Source of the DNA: Candidatus Thiodiazotropha sp. LNASS1
Lineage (GTDB): Bacteria; Pseudomonadota; Gammaproteobacteria; Chromatiales; Chromatiaceae
NCBI RefSeq assembly: GCF_964212655.1
Contig: NZ_OZ156465.1
Coordinates: 3,782,001-3,846,000, forward strand
DNA length: 64,000 nt
Reading direction: 5' to 3'
Under the pieces are notes generated by a model that worked only from the letters and a program-made list of their open reading frames with translations, ran no database searches and was not told where the DNA came from. The translations under genes were made by a program, and so were the position numbers. Positions 52,414-61,456 of this stretch are shown here, piece by piece; the first letter of the stretch is position 1, and each line of letters opens with the position of its first letter.

Positions 52414-52460
52414 GCACTATATGTAGCGGTGTATATGAAGTAAAACACTATATATTGTGT
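52414..52460 (-). promoter_or_regulatory. pair of NrdR boxes upstream of nrdD
   Basis: ACACTATATATTGTGT (52445-52460) is a perfect match to the NrdR consensus. GCACTATATGTAGCGG (52414-52429) is a weaker second box starting 31 bases away, the usual spacing. Together with the boxes before nrdA they suggest one NrdR regulon. Confidence 0.85.
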
Positions 52461-52475
52461 TTTCAAGGTAAATAC

Positions 52476-52489
52476 TTGACCCAGGTCAA
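52476..52489 (-). promoter_or_regulatory. FNR-box-like palindrome upstream of nrdD
   Basis: TTGAC-CCAG-GTCAA is symmetric and matches the FNR/ANR consensus TTGAT-N4-ATCAA at 8 of 10 positions. It lies about 100 bases before the nrdD start and just upstream of the NrdR boxes, a typical activator position. Confidence 0.5.
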
Positions 52490-52659
52490 TTGCCCGTAAA
52501 ATCTTCTTCAGATTAGAGCCGTTTTAAGATTCAGGGAGTTAGAATGGGGTGTTGATAAATCACCCTAAGTTCTGTTCAAAATAGGGGAACCCTGCAGGAG
52601 GTGACATGACCCGGCAGCCATCCAATCAGCTGGGCCGATTGGATTAGCGTTGCCAGTCC

Positions 52660-53298
52660 TTAGCAACCGTCGCAGACAAAGGGATTGCTGCGTCGCTCTT
52701 CGCCGAAAGTGGATTCCGGACCGTGCCCGGGGATGAATCTCACGCCGTCACCCAGCGGCCAAAGGCGATTACGGATCGAGTGGATGAGGGTGGCGTAGTC
52801 CCCACGGGGAAAATCGGTACGACCGATGGAACCATTGAAAAGCACGTCCCCGACCTGGGCTATTTGCGAGGCGCGATGAAAGAAAACCACATGTCCGGGT
52901 GTGTGGCCAGGGCAGTGATGGACCTCCAGATGCTCATCCCCAACGGTGATTTCATCTCCCTGGTCCAGCCATTGGTCGGGTTGACAGGCGGTACTGCCGC
53001 CAAATCCGAACATGGCGGCTTGTTGCTGCATATTATCCAGCAGGAAGGCATCTTCACGATGCGGCCCGATTATCGGCAGATTCAGCATCCGGGCCAGTTC
53101 GCCGGCGCCGCCGGCATGGTCGAGATGACCATGGGTGAGCAGAATGCGCTCAGGCACGAGTTCAAGTGCGTTGAGCTGATCCACGATCAGCCGGGTATCG
53201 CCACCCGGATCGATGATGGCTGCATTGCGGGTCTTATCACACCAGAACAGGGTGCAGTTCTGTTGGAAGGGGGTGACGGGAATGATTTTATAGTGCAT
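52660..53298 (-). CDS. MBL-fold hydrolase (glyoxalase II-like)
   Basis: A 212-residue metallo-beta-lactamase-fold enzyme. Metal ligands are visible in THGHLDHAGG (HxHxDH), HHCPGHTPGHVVF, VGDVLFNGSIGRTDFP and the final PGHG. The length and FQQNC near the start match the YcbL/glyoxalase-II-like group that hydrolyses thioesters such as S-lactoylglutathione. The start overlaps by one base the stop of an anchored thioredoxin gene, so the two are coupled. A persulfide- or thiol-related substrate would suit the context but is not shown. Confidence 0.9.
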   Translation of the reverse strand: MHYKIIPVTPFQQNCTLFWCDKTRNAAIIDPGGDTRLIVDQLNALELVPERILLTHGHLDHAGGAGELARMLNLPIIGPHREDAFLLDNMQQQAAMFGFGGSTACQPDQWLDQGDEITVGDEHLEVHHCPGHTPGHVVFFHRASQIAQVGDVLFNGSIGRTDFPRGDYATLIHSIRNRLWPLGDGVRFIPGHGPESTFGEERRSNPFVCDGC

Positions 53299-53669
53299 CA
53301 GGCGAGCTTCTTCAGCATGGTCTCCAATTGTGATTCCGTTTTCGCTCCCAGAGCGACCTGCGTGACCACATTGTCTTTCATCATTACCAGTGTGGGTGTG
53401 GCCCTGATATTGAAGATCCTGCTTGTCTCGGGATCCTCACGGACATCAACTTTTACGATACCCTCGTATTGCCTCGCCAAACGATCGATGATCGGTGTCA
53501 TGGCACGACAGGGCGAGCAGCGTTGGCTGTAGAAATAGAGCATTCGGTTGCCGTTCAGATTACTATCGATCTTTCTGCCGACCAGGCGTTTTGCCGATAG
53601 ATAGCTGAACATCGGCACAAGTATGAGAAAACTTGCAACCAACAGTAACACGATCATTATCCAGGACAT
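53298..53669 (-). CDS. membrane-anchored thioredoxin-like protein
   Basis: A 123-residue protein with one N-terminal transmembrane helix (about 5-22) and a thioredoxin domain. The active site is CSPC (RCSPCRAM), and the cis-Pro loop is IRATPTLVMM. The orientation cannot be decided from sequence; a short basic stretch after the helix (SAKRLVGRK) favours a cytoplasmic domain. It shares one base with the following MBL-fold hydrolase gene. Together they may form a thiol-handling pair. Confidence 0.85.
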   Translation of the reverse strand: MSWIMIVLLLVASFLILVPMFSYLSAKRLVGRKIDSNLNGNRMLYFYSQRCSPCRAMTPIIDRLARQYEGIVKVDVREDPETSRIFNIRATPTLVMMKDNVVTQVALGAKTESQLETMLKKLA

Positions 53670-53838
53670 AGTGAGTGTTTACCTCGTCTCTGCAAATACC
53701 GATTCACAGATGGTTTTTCAGGATCTATTAACAGATCCTGGGCCGGCCGGATACAATGACAGCCTACTTTCAGTGCAATAACGAGTCAAAGCTTGTCAGA
53801 TTCCTATTTCTGGCAGCATGACTTATATCCTTTAAAGT

Positions 53839-54513
53839 ATGGGTCTGCGGATGGATCAGATGACAATTATTTTCGCCGTCGGAGGATTATTGATCCTCAC
53901 CCTGATACTGGCAAGTATTGCCCACCGGTATCATGCTTTCGTGGAGGAACGGCGGCAGCATGTGCAACGCATCCTGAAACGTGTGGAAGAGATCGATGGG
54001 ATTATTCAACGTATGGTTGGCCTGCCCATACCGGTTGAACTGGAACGGCTTTTACGACGGGACATAGTTGCGCGTTTGCAGGCAGTGAAAGGGATCCATG
54101 CCGGATTTAAGGGTATCAACGGAATGATAGCCCAGGCTCATCAGGCCGTTGAACAGGCCGCGGTGAGCGCTGCAACAGGCGATTTGAGCGAACAGCAAGT
54201 AAAGCGTTTTTCACGGCTGACAGGTGAAATCGAGTGGCTGCTGAAGGAGGACAGGTTACTGGTGGGGATAAACGATCAGGAGCGGGAGCGACTGCTGGAG
54301 ATGATCGACACCCGACGGATGGAAACCCTTTATGGCTACCATATGCGTGAAGCCAGCCGCAAGCTAAAGGGCAACCAGCTCCATCAGGCCCAGTGGCACT
54401 GTGAGCAGGTGAAATCGATGCTGTCGAGCCATGGCTTGGAGAATGATCAGATCGAGGACTGGTATCAGGAGGCCGATCAGCTGCACCAGCAGGTTGTCCG
54501 ACGCCTTTCGTGA
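53839..54513 (+). CDS. membrane-anchored coiled-coil protein
   Basis: A 224-residue protein with one hydrophobic helix near the start (about 9-27) and a long, charged, mostly helical cytoplasmic part: HAFVEERRQHVQRILKRVEEI, then ELERLLRRDIVARLQAVK. No enzymatic motif is present and the family is not recognised beyond a conserved-hypothetical type. The ATG at 53839 lacks a clear ribosome site; ATG 53851 is an alternative. It is on the opposite strand from yacG and zapD, which follow. Confidence 0.65.
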   Translation: MGLRMDQMTIIFAVGGLLILTLILASIAHRYHAFVEERRQHVQRILKRVEEIDGIIQRMVGLPIPVELERLLRRDIVARLQAVKGIHAGFKGINGMIAQAHQAVEQAAVSAATGDLSEQQVKRFSRLTGEIEWLLKEDRLLVGINDQERERLLEMIDTRRMETLYGYHMREASRKLKGNQLHQAQWHCEQVKSMLSSHGLENDQIEDWYQEADQLHQQVVRRLS

Positions 54514-54552
54514 ACCTGGCCGGCTGTTCGATTATCAGGTGGGATGCTGTGG

Positions 54553-54744
54553 TTAATTGCCGTTCTCGCCCTCAGGGTGGTCACCCAGGGGTTCCGAAAT
54601 ACGGTGATTCTCATCCAGCCAGTCTCCCAGGTCGATGAGTCGACAGCGTTCACTGCAGAAAGGTCGCCAGGCGGAGTCCGATGACCAGGCGACGGCTTTA
54701 CCGCATGTGGGGCATGGTACGGTTCTCTGATCTTCTTTACCCAT
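54553..54744 (-). CDS. yacG: DNA gyrase inhibitor YacG
   Basis: A 63-residue zinc protein. The four ligands CPTC and FCSERC (C-x2-C-x15-C-x3-C) and the [18 protein letters not shown] core are diagnostic. YacG binds GyrB and inhibits its DNA binding. It lies directly after zapD on the same strand, 20 bases apart, the order typical of gammaproteobacteria (coaE and pilD are often nearby but are not in this window). GGGTAAAG-type purine sequence precedes the start weakly. Confidence 0.95.
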   Translation of the reverse strand: MGKEDQRTVPCPTCGKAVAWSSDSAWRPFCSERCRLIDLGDWLDENHRISEPLGDHPEGENGN

Positions 54745-54764
54745 GGGATTGGTGTTAACAGGCC

Positions 54765-55532
54765 TTAAAAGATACAGGCGGTGAGTTGGAAATCGATATC
54801 GTGCGTGGTCTGCACTGGCTTACCGGTATCCAACACCTCCATAAAGCGGATACTGAAACGATGCTTGTTGCCGCTGATCTCGGTGAAGATGGCACTGTTT
54901 CTGGGGAGACCGACACGGATCAACTGGGCAGGGGATGAGCTGTCGAGGGTTTTCTGGAAGAAGCCCTGAAGGGCCCGCTCCCGGGTTGGCAGGTTACTGC
55001 CGCGAACCAGGTTCAGTAACAAAACCACTGCTTCACGCACCGGATGCAGCTCCTGCATCCACTCGCTCATTTGATTTTGACGGACCTCATGGGGTTGATT
55101 CAACCAGTGGTGGTATTGGGGCAGATCGAAATTGCAGCCGCCTCCCGGGATGCTGCTGCGCTGCAGAATGGTGGTGAGAAACTCATTATTGCGCAGTTTG
55201 CGGGCGATCTGCCCATCCATGCGATAGACTTGATGAATCGCCTGTTCGAGATCATCCAGTACCTGTCCCAGTGCCTGCATGTCTACACCGGGCTGCTGCC
55301 GTACCCGTTCCAGGCTTGTGGTATGGCGTTCCAACTCTTTGAGAATCTCCGTCTTGAGGTCCGAGCGGCCGAAGACCGTGATAATACTGAGCAGGCCGTC
55401 TATCGCGGCCCGGTTACTCCAGCTGTCCGCCAGCGGGCGGAAATGATCCACGTGAAGAAACAGATGCTCGAGCCGGAGAAAGGTACGAATCCTTTCGTTC
55501 AACGGATGCTCAAAGTGAATCAAATCGGACAC
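54765..55532 (-). CDS. zapD: cell division protein ZapD
   Basis: A 255-residue cytoplasmic protein that bundles FtsZ filaments at the division ring. The start is GTG (55532); an upstream ATG is cut off by a stop. Family features are [19 protein letters not shown] at the N-terminus, [31 protein letters not shown] in the middle and HRFSIRFME near the end. Length matches the family. yacG follows 20 bases later. Confidence 0.95.
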   Translation of the reverse strand: MSDLIHFEHPLNERIRTFLRLEHLFLHVDHFRPLADSWSNRAAIDGLLSIITVFGRSDLKTEILKELERHTTSLERVRQQPGVDMQALGQVLDDLEQAIHQVYRMDGQIARKLRNNEFLTTILQRSSIPGGGCNFDLPQYHHWLNQPHEVRQNQMSEWMQELHPVREAVVLLLNLVRGSNLPTRERALQGFFQKTLDSSSPAQLIRVGLPRNSAIFTEISGNKHRFSIRFMEVLDTGKPVQTTHDIDFQLTACIF

Positions 55533-55752
55533 GAGAGATCAGTCTTCCATTAGTTATTGTCTGGGTCTGTGATTACATGGGCCTGTTAACGCATTTCGAA
55601 CCGGCCCTGGTAGTCGCAATAACAATCCGGCTGTGAGCCGGTCACAATGTTGCGGTCTTGGACAGCCGTTATTATGTCAGGGCTTGTTGATTACTGCTAA
55701 CCCGGATCGGAGTTATTGACGCTTTTGCTATCGGGTTTGCAACTCTTGATAT

Positions 55753-56763
55753 CTATCCGCGCACACCCGGACTGACCCTGAAGCTGTCGATGATGTTGAC
55801 ATAGTTGATCCGTTCAAAGGCACTCGGATCGGCAACGCTGATCTGACTGACCCTGCCGCGAAACTCGCCAATCGATTCAAATCCCTGCTCTTCCATCCAG
55901 GCTTCAATACCCGAAATGATGGGCTGAATTGCCCCGGGGCCCTGTTCCAGCAGCAGGCTGCAGAGGTGGACCACATCGGCGCCCGCCAGCAGCAGCTTGA
56001 TGGCATCCTCCGAAGTGTGTACACCGCCTGTGGCGCCGAGAGAGAGCTGGGTGCGGCCATGCAGAATAGCGATCCAGCGCATTGCCAGCAGGGATTCGGC
56101 GGAGGTCGAGGTCTGCAAACTGGCGCTGAGGCGCAGATTATCGATATTGATGTCGGGCTGGTAGAAACGGTTGAACAGCGACACGCCGCCGGCGCCCGCC
56201 ATCTCAAGTTGTTTCACCACGTTCGCCAGCGAACTGAAGGCCGGAGATAGTTTCATGTTGATAGGAATTGATATCTGCTGTTTCAGTTGGCTGAGCAGTT
56301 CCACATAGCGCTGTTCGACTTCGCTGCCGCTGACATCGACATCGGCGGCGACATGGTAGACATTCAATTCCAGGGCATCGGCGCCTGCCTGTTCCATCTC
56401 CTCGGCATGGGTGATCCAGCCGCCCGGCGTGGTGCCATTGAGGCTGGCGATGACGGGAATTTCCAGGGCCTCCTTCAAAGCCCGCAGATTCTCCAGATAG
56501 CGCTCCTGGCCGTTGGAGAAGTCATAGTGGTGGGGCAGGAAGCTGTCCGCCTCGGCAAAGCCGGTCTCCTGGTGGTGGAGGAAGCGCACCATGGTCTCCT
56601 CCTCAGCGGTGACGGCCTCCTCGAACAGGGAATACATGATGATCGCGGCAGCACCGGCGTCTTCCAGACGGCGGGCGTCGTCGATGCTGCGGGAGAGGGG
56701 GGATGCGGAGGGCACCAGCGGATTTTTAAGCTGCATGCCCAGATATTGGGTGGTCAGATCCAT
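55753..56763 (-). CDS. dihydroorotate dehydrogenase-like flavoprotein
   Basis: The ATG at 56763, with GAGAGAG just before it, gives 336 residues. The FMN-barrel of the DHODH/PreA type is shown by MDLTTQYLGMQLKNPLVPSASPLS, VIASLNGTTPGGW, DALELNVYHVAAD, INMKLSPAFSSL and the phosphate-binding LGATGGVHTSEDAIKLLLAGA. It has no iron-sulfur domain and no pyr operon neighbours, so a role in pyrimidine synthesis is uncertain. Proteins annotated as DHODH-like occur widely with unclear substrate. Confidence 0.85.
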   Translation of the reverse strand: MDLTTQYLGMQLKNPLVPSASPLSRSIDDARRLEDAGAAAIIMYSLFEEAVTAEEETMVRFLHHQETGFAEADSFLPHHYDFSNGQERYLENLRALKEALEIPVIASLNGTTPGGWITHAEEMEQAGADALELNVYHVAADVDVSGSEVEQRYVELLSQLKQQISIPINMKLSPAFSSLANVVKQLEMAGAGGVSLFNRFYQPDINIDNLRLSASLQTSTSAESLLAMRWIAILHGRTQLSLGATGGVHTSEDAIKLLLAGADVVHLCSLLLEQGPGAIQPIISGIEAWMEEQGFESIGEFRGRVSQISVADPSAFERINYVNIIDSFRVSPGVRG

Positions 56764-57139
56764 AACACTCTCTCGGCGGTTGGCAGGTAAGCATAGTTTT
56801 ACATGTATATAGCATGTAAACGACTTGGTGGCAGAGGTAAACACAGAAATACCAGGTCGGGGTGTGTATATTCATCCCAGACTGGAAAGACCAATTGATG
56901 TTAAAGGGGTGCTTTCCATAAGCCTGAATTTCTGGGAATGTGATCAGGCGTTTCACCTTCGATATGGCTGGCTACAAACTGTTACAGAGCAATACCATCG
57001 GTAACAGGGAGGTTTCGCCGATCGTGCTAATGTAGTGTTGGCAGCGTGGTGTCAGCGCAATAGTCTGTCCAATCATATGCAACAGTCAGTGATGGTGCGT
57101 ACCTCATTGTTGAAAGATGTTTCAGGAGAGTGTCGATCG
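56764..57139. other. intergenic region, divergent promoters expected
   Basis: About 375 bases between the dihydroorotate dehydrogenase-like gene and the response regulator. A partial palindrome ACATGTATATAGCATGTA (56801-56818) is near the former. No gene is supported. Confidence 0.35.
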
Positions 57140-57865
57140 ATGCAGGTCAATACTGAACTCGAAATCACAAAGGTTCTGCTGGTGGAGGATGATGTACAGC
57201 TCGCGGAGCTGGTGCAGGAGTATCTCCAGCGCTATGAGTTCAAGGTGAGTCTGGAGCACCGTGGTGATACAGCTCCTGTGCGGGTGAGGGAGCAGAAACC
57301 AGACATCCTGGTGCTTGATCTGAATCTGCCGGGTCGGGACGGTTTGGATATCTGCCGTGAGCTGCGCATGGAGTTTCCGGGTCCGATCGTGATGTTCACG
57401 GCCCGGGACGAGGATGTAGACGAAATCGTCGGGCTTGAATTGGGCGCCGATGATTATCTCACCAAGCCGGTGGAACCGCGGGTCCTGCTGGCCAGGCTTC
57501 GCACCCTGTTGCGGCGCTATCGCCAGACCGGGAACAATCGGCAGGATGGAGATGAAGGGTTGCAATTCGGAGGGCTCTGTATCGACGCCAGTGCGCGGGC
57601 GGTGACGATCGACGATAAGGGTGTGGAACTCTCCACAGGCGAGTTCGATCTTTTATGGCTGTTGGCCGGCAAGGCCGGCAAGGTGGTCGACCGGGACAGC
57701 GCACTGAAAACCCTGCGCGGATTCGGCTATGACGGCCTCGACCGGTCAGTGGATATCGGCATCTCAAGGTTGCGGCGTAAACTCGGTGACGATGCCAATC
57801 ATCCCTATCGCATCAAGACCGTGCGGGGAAGAGGCTATCTGTTCGTGCCGGATGCCTGGGACTGA
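57140..57865 (+). CDS. OmpR/RstA-type response regulator
   Basis: About 241 residues from the ATG at 57140, preceded by AGGAG at about -13. The receiver domain has EDD near residue 15, phospho-acceptor Asp in LVLDLNLPGRDG and Lys in LTKPVEP. The C-terminal winged helix domain contains LSTGEFDLLWLLAGKAGKVVDRD and SVDIGISRLRRKLGDD and ends GRGYLFVP. It is a DNA-binding activator or repressor phosphorylated by the following histidine kinase. Its target is probably the downstream MipA-MacAB genes, as the six genes run in one direction. Confidence 0.95.
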   Translation: MQVNTELEITKVLLVEDDVQLAELVQEYLQRYEFKVSLEHRGDTAPVRVREQKPDILVLDLNLPGRDGLDICRELRMEFPGPIVMFTARDEDVDEIVGLELGADDYLTKPVEPRVLLARLRTLLRRYRQTGNNRQDGDEGLQFGGLCIDASARAVTIDDKGVELSTGEFDLLWLLAGKAGKVVDRDSALKTLRGFGYDGLDRSVDIGISRLRRKLGDDANHPYRIKTVRGRGYLFVPDAWD

Positions 57866-57869
57866 TTAC

Positions 57870-59450
57870 ATGGCGCGGCTCTACCTCACTCTCTATGGCG
57901 TGCTCTTCATCACCATCGGTTTCTTTTTCGCCAGTCTGAACTGGCTGCCGGAGCTGGTTCTGCACGGCACCATCCAGCGCTATTATGAACGCGCCATGCT
58001 CGGTGCATATGATCTGGTCGAGGCGCGATTTACAGGTAAGCCCGAGTCCGGCTGGGAACAGGTGATCAGCGAACTGGAGCCCCATTTTCGCTATGGACTC
58101 GGTCTCTATAACCTTGAGCAGATCGATGCTTCCGGGAAACAAAAGAGCAGGGTGCAGGCCGGTGAACTGATTTTCCTCGAAGTGGGAGAGCAGACCCGTT
58201 TCTATAGACGAGTATTCGATTCCGATCGCTACCTGATGATGGTGCTGGGGGCCAATCCCGAGCAGGAAGAGCGTGATCAGGTGGAGGGTATCGTCTACCT
58301 GATCGAGTCAAAGTTTCTGGCCAGAAAACCCTCGGATTGGTCATCGGTACTGGCAGAATTGGATCGTGTCTTCGATATGCCCTTGGCGTTGTTCACTATC
58401 GGCGATCCCGCGCTTCCGCAGGAACGGTTGAATGATATTGAAGCGGGTAAGATCGTGATCCTGGGTCTGGAGGAGATGAATGAAACCTATTACAAACGCC
58501 TGGGGGATTCGGATCAGGTGTTTCGAGCGGGTCCGTTTCCGGTGCCGACCCTGATACGTTACTTCAATCCTATCCTGTTCTTTACCCTGGCATTGCTGGT
58601 CGCATTGGCGGTCTATGTCTGGGTGCGTCCGGTGTGGCGCGATCTCACGCGTATCGATCGCGGAGTGCGCAATTTCGGTAGCGGGGATATGGATGCCCGC
58701 CTGCTGGTGAGGCGACGCTCGGCGTTGAAAACGTTGGCGGATACTTTCAACGCCATGGCAGATCGTATGCAGCGCCTGGTCCACTCCCATCGGGAGTTGA
58801 CCGGCGCCGTCTCCCACGAACTGCGGACCCCCATCGCGCGCCTGCGCTTTCGGTTGGATATGTTGGAGGAGCCCTTGCATGAAGGCGACAGGGAACGCCA
58901 TATCGGTGCGATGCGCAGGGATATCCAGGAGTTGGAAGAGCTGGTCAGCGAATCCCTCAGCTACTCCAGGCTGGATCGGGAACGACCCGATCTGGTGCTG
59001 GAGCCGGTCGAACTCAACGAGTGGTTACAGGCCCTGCTGATCGATCTGGAAGAGCTGCAGCCAACCCAGGAGATCCGCTGTGAACTCGTGCCTGGCAGCA
59101 TCGATGCGACGGTGGAACTGGACAGCCGACTGATGGGACGGGCGGTCAAGAATCTGCTGAGGAACGGCCGTCGGCATGCGGCTTCACGTGTCGTATTGAG
59201 CGGTGACCGCCGGGATGGGGAAGCCCGTATCATGGTCGAGGATGACGGTTCCGGCGTACCCGAGCAGGAGCGGGAACGGATCTTCGAACCCTTTGCGCGT
59301 CTGGACGCGGCCCGCGACCGGGAATCGGGCGGTGTCGGCCTGGGGCTTGCCATTGTCAATCAGATCGCCCGTTGGCACGATGGCCGAGTGTGGATCGAGG
59401 CCTCATCCATGGGGGGTGCACGCTTCGTCATCGCCTGGCCTGTTACATAA
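57870..59450 (+). CDS. RstB-type sensor histidine kinase
   Basis: A membrane sensor of 526 residues; an in-frame ATG at 57852, inside the response regulator gene, would add six. Two transmembrane helices (about 8-24 and 232-252) enclose a large periplasmic sensor domain. A HAMP linker follows, then the H-box VSHELRTPIARLRF, N-box GRAVKNLLRNGRRHA and ATP-lid motifs DDGSGVP and GGVGLGLAI. The layout matches RstB. The start lies four bases after the stop of the response regulator. The signal is probably an envelope or cationic-peptide stress; this is inference from the neighbours. Confidence 0.93.
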   Translation: MARLYLTLYGVLFITIGFFFASLNWLPELVLHGTIQRYYERAMLGAYDLVEARFTGKPESGWEQVISELEPHFRYGLGLYNLEQIDASGKQKSRVQAGELIFLEVGEQTRFYRRVFDSDRYLMMVLGANPEQEERDQVEGIVYLIESKFLARKPSDWSSVLAELDRVFDMPLALFTIGDPALPQERLNDIEAGKIVILGLEEMNETYYKRLGDSDQVFRAGPFPVPTLIRYFNPILFFTLALLVALAVYVWVRPVWRDLTRIDRGVRNFGSGDMDARLLVRRRSALKTLADTFNAMADRMQRLVHSHRELTGAVSHELRTPIARLRFRLDMLEEPLHEGDRERHIGAMRRDIQELEELVSESLSYSRLDRERPDLVLEPVELNEWLQALLIDLEELQPTQEIRCELVPGSIDATVELDSRLMGRAVKNLLRNGRRHAASRVVLSGDRRDGEARIMVEDDGSGVPEQERERIFEPFARLDAARDRESGGVGLGLAIVNQIARWHDGRVWIEASSMGGARFVIAWPVT

Positions 59451-59561
59451 CTCAATCCTCTGTTACAGCCTGATACAAATCCCTACAAGCCCACAACAGA
59501 CGGCTGCATCGCCAACCCATAAGCTGAAGTCATCAGTTGAACAAACTTGGGAGATGAAAAG

Positions 59562-60368
59562 ATGACTTCAGGATTCAAACCACGACAGATCGCACGTTCC
59601 CTGCCCCTGTTGGCAGTCGCAACGCTCATGTCACTCACCTCGCATCAGATCGCTGCGGGCGAGTGGCGGGTCGGTGCAAACGTGGCAGGTGGGCGGACCC
59701 CGTTCCTGGGTGAGGACAATCTTGCCGCACTGATTCCCATGGTTGCCTATAAAGGCGAACGATTCTATGCGAATCTCGGTAATCCCGGTCTCTCCTTTTT
59801 CAACGGCAGCTCGAACTTCGGAGGTCTGGGATACCGCGTAGTTAAAGAAGATAACTACAACATCGACCTGGTGGGAAGAATCCGCGCCATGGGCCTCTAC
59901 CCGGAAGATAATGATGATCTGGAGGGTATTGACGATCGGGATCCCGGCTTCGATGTGGGTGTCACAGCCCGATGGCAGACCGGGGTCGGCGAGTTGAATG
60001 CCCAGTTGCTGGCCGATGTCAGTAACACCTCCAAAGGGCAGGAGGTGATCCTCAGTTACGCCTATCCCCTGAAATATGGTCAATGGAGCCTGCGGCCGGA
60101 GCTGGGGATCAGTTGGCAGAGCGGCGATATGGCCGACTACTACTTTGGGGTCGACAGAGACGAGGCCACTGCCCGCCGTGCCGTGTATGAGGCGGGATCG
60201 GCAGTGACGCCCTTTGCCGGGGTCGAGTTTGAATATGCGTTTGATCAAAAGATCGATCTGATCGGCGGTGTCGGTGTAGGCCGGCTCGCGGATGAAATCA
60301 GCGACAGTCCGATTGTGGATGAACGCAATCTGGCCGGCGGTTACCTTGGATTGAGCTACAAATTCTAA
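59562..60368 (+). CDS. MipA/OmpV-family outer-membrane protein
   Basis: A 268-residue protein from the ATG at 59562, with GGGAGA 8-13 bases before it. A signal peptide ends near IAA-GE. The mature part has the alternating strands of a small beta barrel: WRVGANVAGGRTPFLGEDN, VAYKGERFYANLG, the closing GGYLGLSYKF with terminal Phe. MipA/OmpV proteins are often encoded with RstAB- or OmpR-type systems and respond to cationic peptides or osmotic stress. It lies between the two-component genes and the ABC exporter genes. Confidence 0.9.
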   Translation: MTSGFKPRQIARSLPLLAVATLMSLTSHQIAAGEWRVGANVAGGRTPFLGEDNLAALIPMVAYKGERFYANLGNPGLSFFNGSSNFGGLGYRVVKEDNYNIDLVGRIRAMGLYPEDNDDLEGIDDRDPGFDVGVTARWQTGVGELNAQLLADVSNTSKGQEVILSYAYPLKYGQWSLRPELGISWQSGDMADYYFGVDRDEATARRAVYEAGSAVTPFAGVEFEYAFDQKIDLIGGVGVGRLADEISDSPIVDERNLAGGYLGLSYKF

Positions 60369-60379
60369 GGTGAGCGGGA

Positions 60380-61456
60380 ATGAAACCTGTACGCGGCCTG
60401 GTTACCTTTCTTGTCGGGGCGACACTTCTGTCCGTGCTCTACCTGGGATTGATTGAGCGGCCACAGACGGTTGAGACCATCCCCGTGGAAAGAGGTGATC
60501 TGGAACTGGTCATCAGGGTGACGGGAGAGGTGATCAACGATCGTCAGGTTGCATTGACCGCCCTGGTTGATGGCCAGGTGAACCGCATCGACACGGCCCT
60601 GGGCGCCAAGGTCAGGGCGGGACAAGTGCTTGCCTCCATGGATAATCGGGCGGCTGCGGCCAGCCGGCAACGGGCTACGGCCTTTCTGCAGCAGCAGGAT
60701 GTGCGCCGCCGGGAAGAGCGGATGCGATACCAGCGCTTCGAGAAACTTGCCGCCAAGGGGGCTGTCTCCAGCGAGAAACTGGAGCAGGCGAAACTCCATT
60801 GGGAAGCGGCAAGCGCAGCCTGGGAGGTGGCCAGGGCCGATCTGAAACTGGCCGATGTGGCACAGGAGTGGCAGCAGGTACGTGCCCCGTTCGACGCGGT
60901 GGTCATCGGCAAATCGACGGAGGTGGGCCAGTGGGTTGAGGCGGGTACCCAGCTTTTCACCCTGGTGGCCCAGGCGCGTTGGGAGATCGAGGCCCATGTG
61001 GATGCGGTGGATAGCGGACGCGTGAAAACGGGGCAGTCGGTGCTGGTGCGCTGTGACGCCTTCCCCGGATCGGCATGGCGCTCCACAATCAGCTGGATCG
61101 GCCCCAGTGTGGAGCGGGAGAAGGACAAGCGTCTCAATACCTTTCGCGTGCGGCTCGGTCTGGGAGAGGATCCACCCCCCCTCCTGCTGGGACAGCAGGT
61201 GGATCTTGAGATAGCCGTGGAGCGACGCCATGGGGTGTTGCGGGTGCCTTTTGCGGCCCTGCAGGAGCGGGATGACCGAATCGAAGTGGCGCTGATCGAA
61301 GCGGGTCGGCTGCACTATCGAAGTATTGTGACCGGACTCGAGGGTGACGCCCATGTGGAGGTGACCGAGGGTCTCGAAGAGGGCATGCGGATCGTGCGTC
61401 TGGATGGAGCGGGTTTCGATCAGGGACTTCGGGTGAGTACAGGAGTTGAGCCATGA
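60380..61456 (+). CDS. MacA-type periplasmic adaptor (membrane fusion protein)
   Basis: A 358-residue protein with one N-terminal hydrophobic anchor (about 7-23). The lipoyl-like half motifs (VIRVTGEVINDRQVALTALVDGQV and VRAPFDAVVIGKSTEVGQWVEAG) flank a helical hairpin with AAASRQRATAFLQQQDVRRRE. A beta-barrel region completes the adaptor. Adaptors of this type link an inner-membrane transporter to an outer-membrane channel. The stop overlaps the start of the ABC ATPase gene (ATGA). No TolC-like gene is in the window. Confidence 0.9.
   Translation: MKPVRGLVTFLVGATLLSVLYLGLIERPQTVETIPVERGDLELVIRVTGEVINDRQVALTALVDGQVNRIDTALGAKVRAGQVLASMDNRAAAASRQRATAFLQQQDVRRREERMRYQRFEKLAAKGAVSSEKLEQAKLHWEAASAAWEVARADLKLADVAQEWQQVRAPFDAVVIGKSTEVGQWVEAGTQLFTLVAQARWEIEAHVDAVDSGRVKTGQSVLVRCDAFPGSAWRSTISWIGPSVEREKDKRLNTFRVRLGLGEDPPPLLLGQQVDLEIAVERRHGVLRVPFAALQERDDRIEVALIEAGRLHYRSIVTGLEGDAHVEVTEGLEEGMRIVRLDGAGFDQGLRVSTGVEP

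Noticed and set aside
53719-53740. CAGGATCT/AGATCCTG hairpin as a terminator
   Set aside because: The T tract is on the wrong side for either neighbouring gene.
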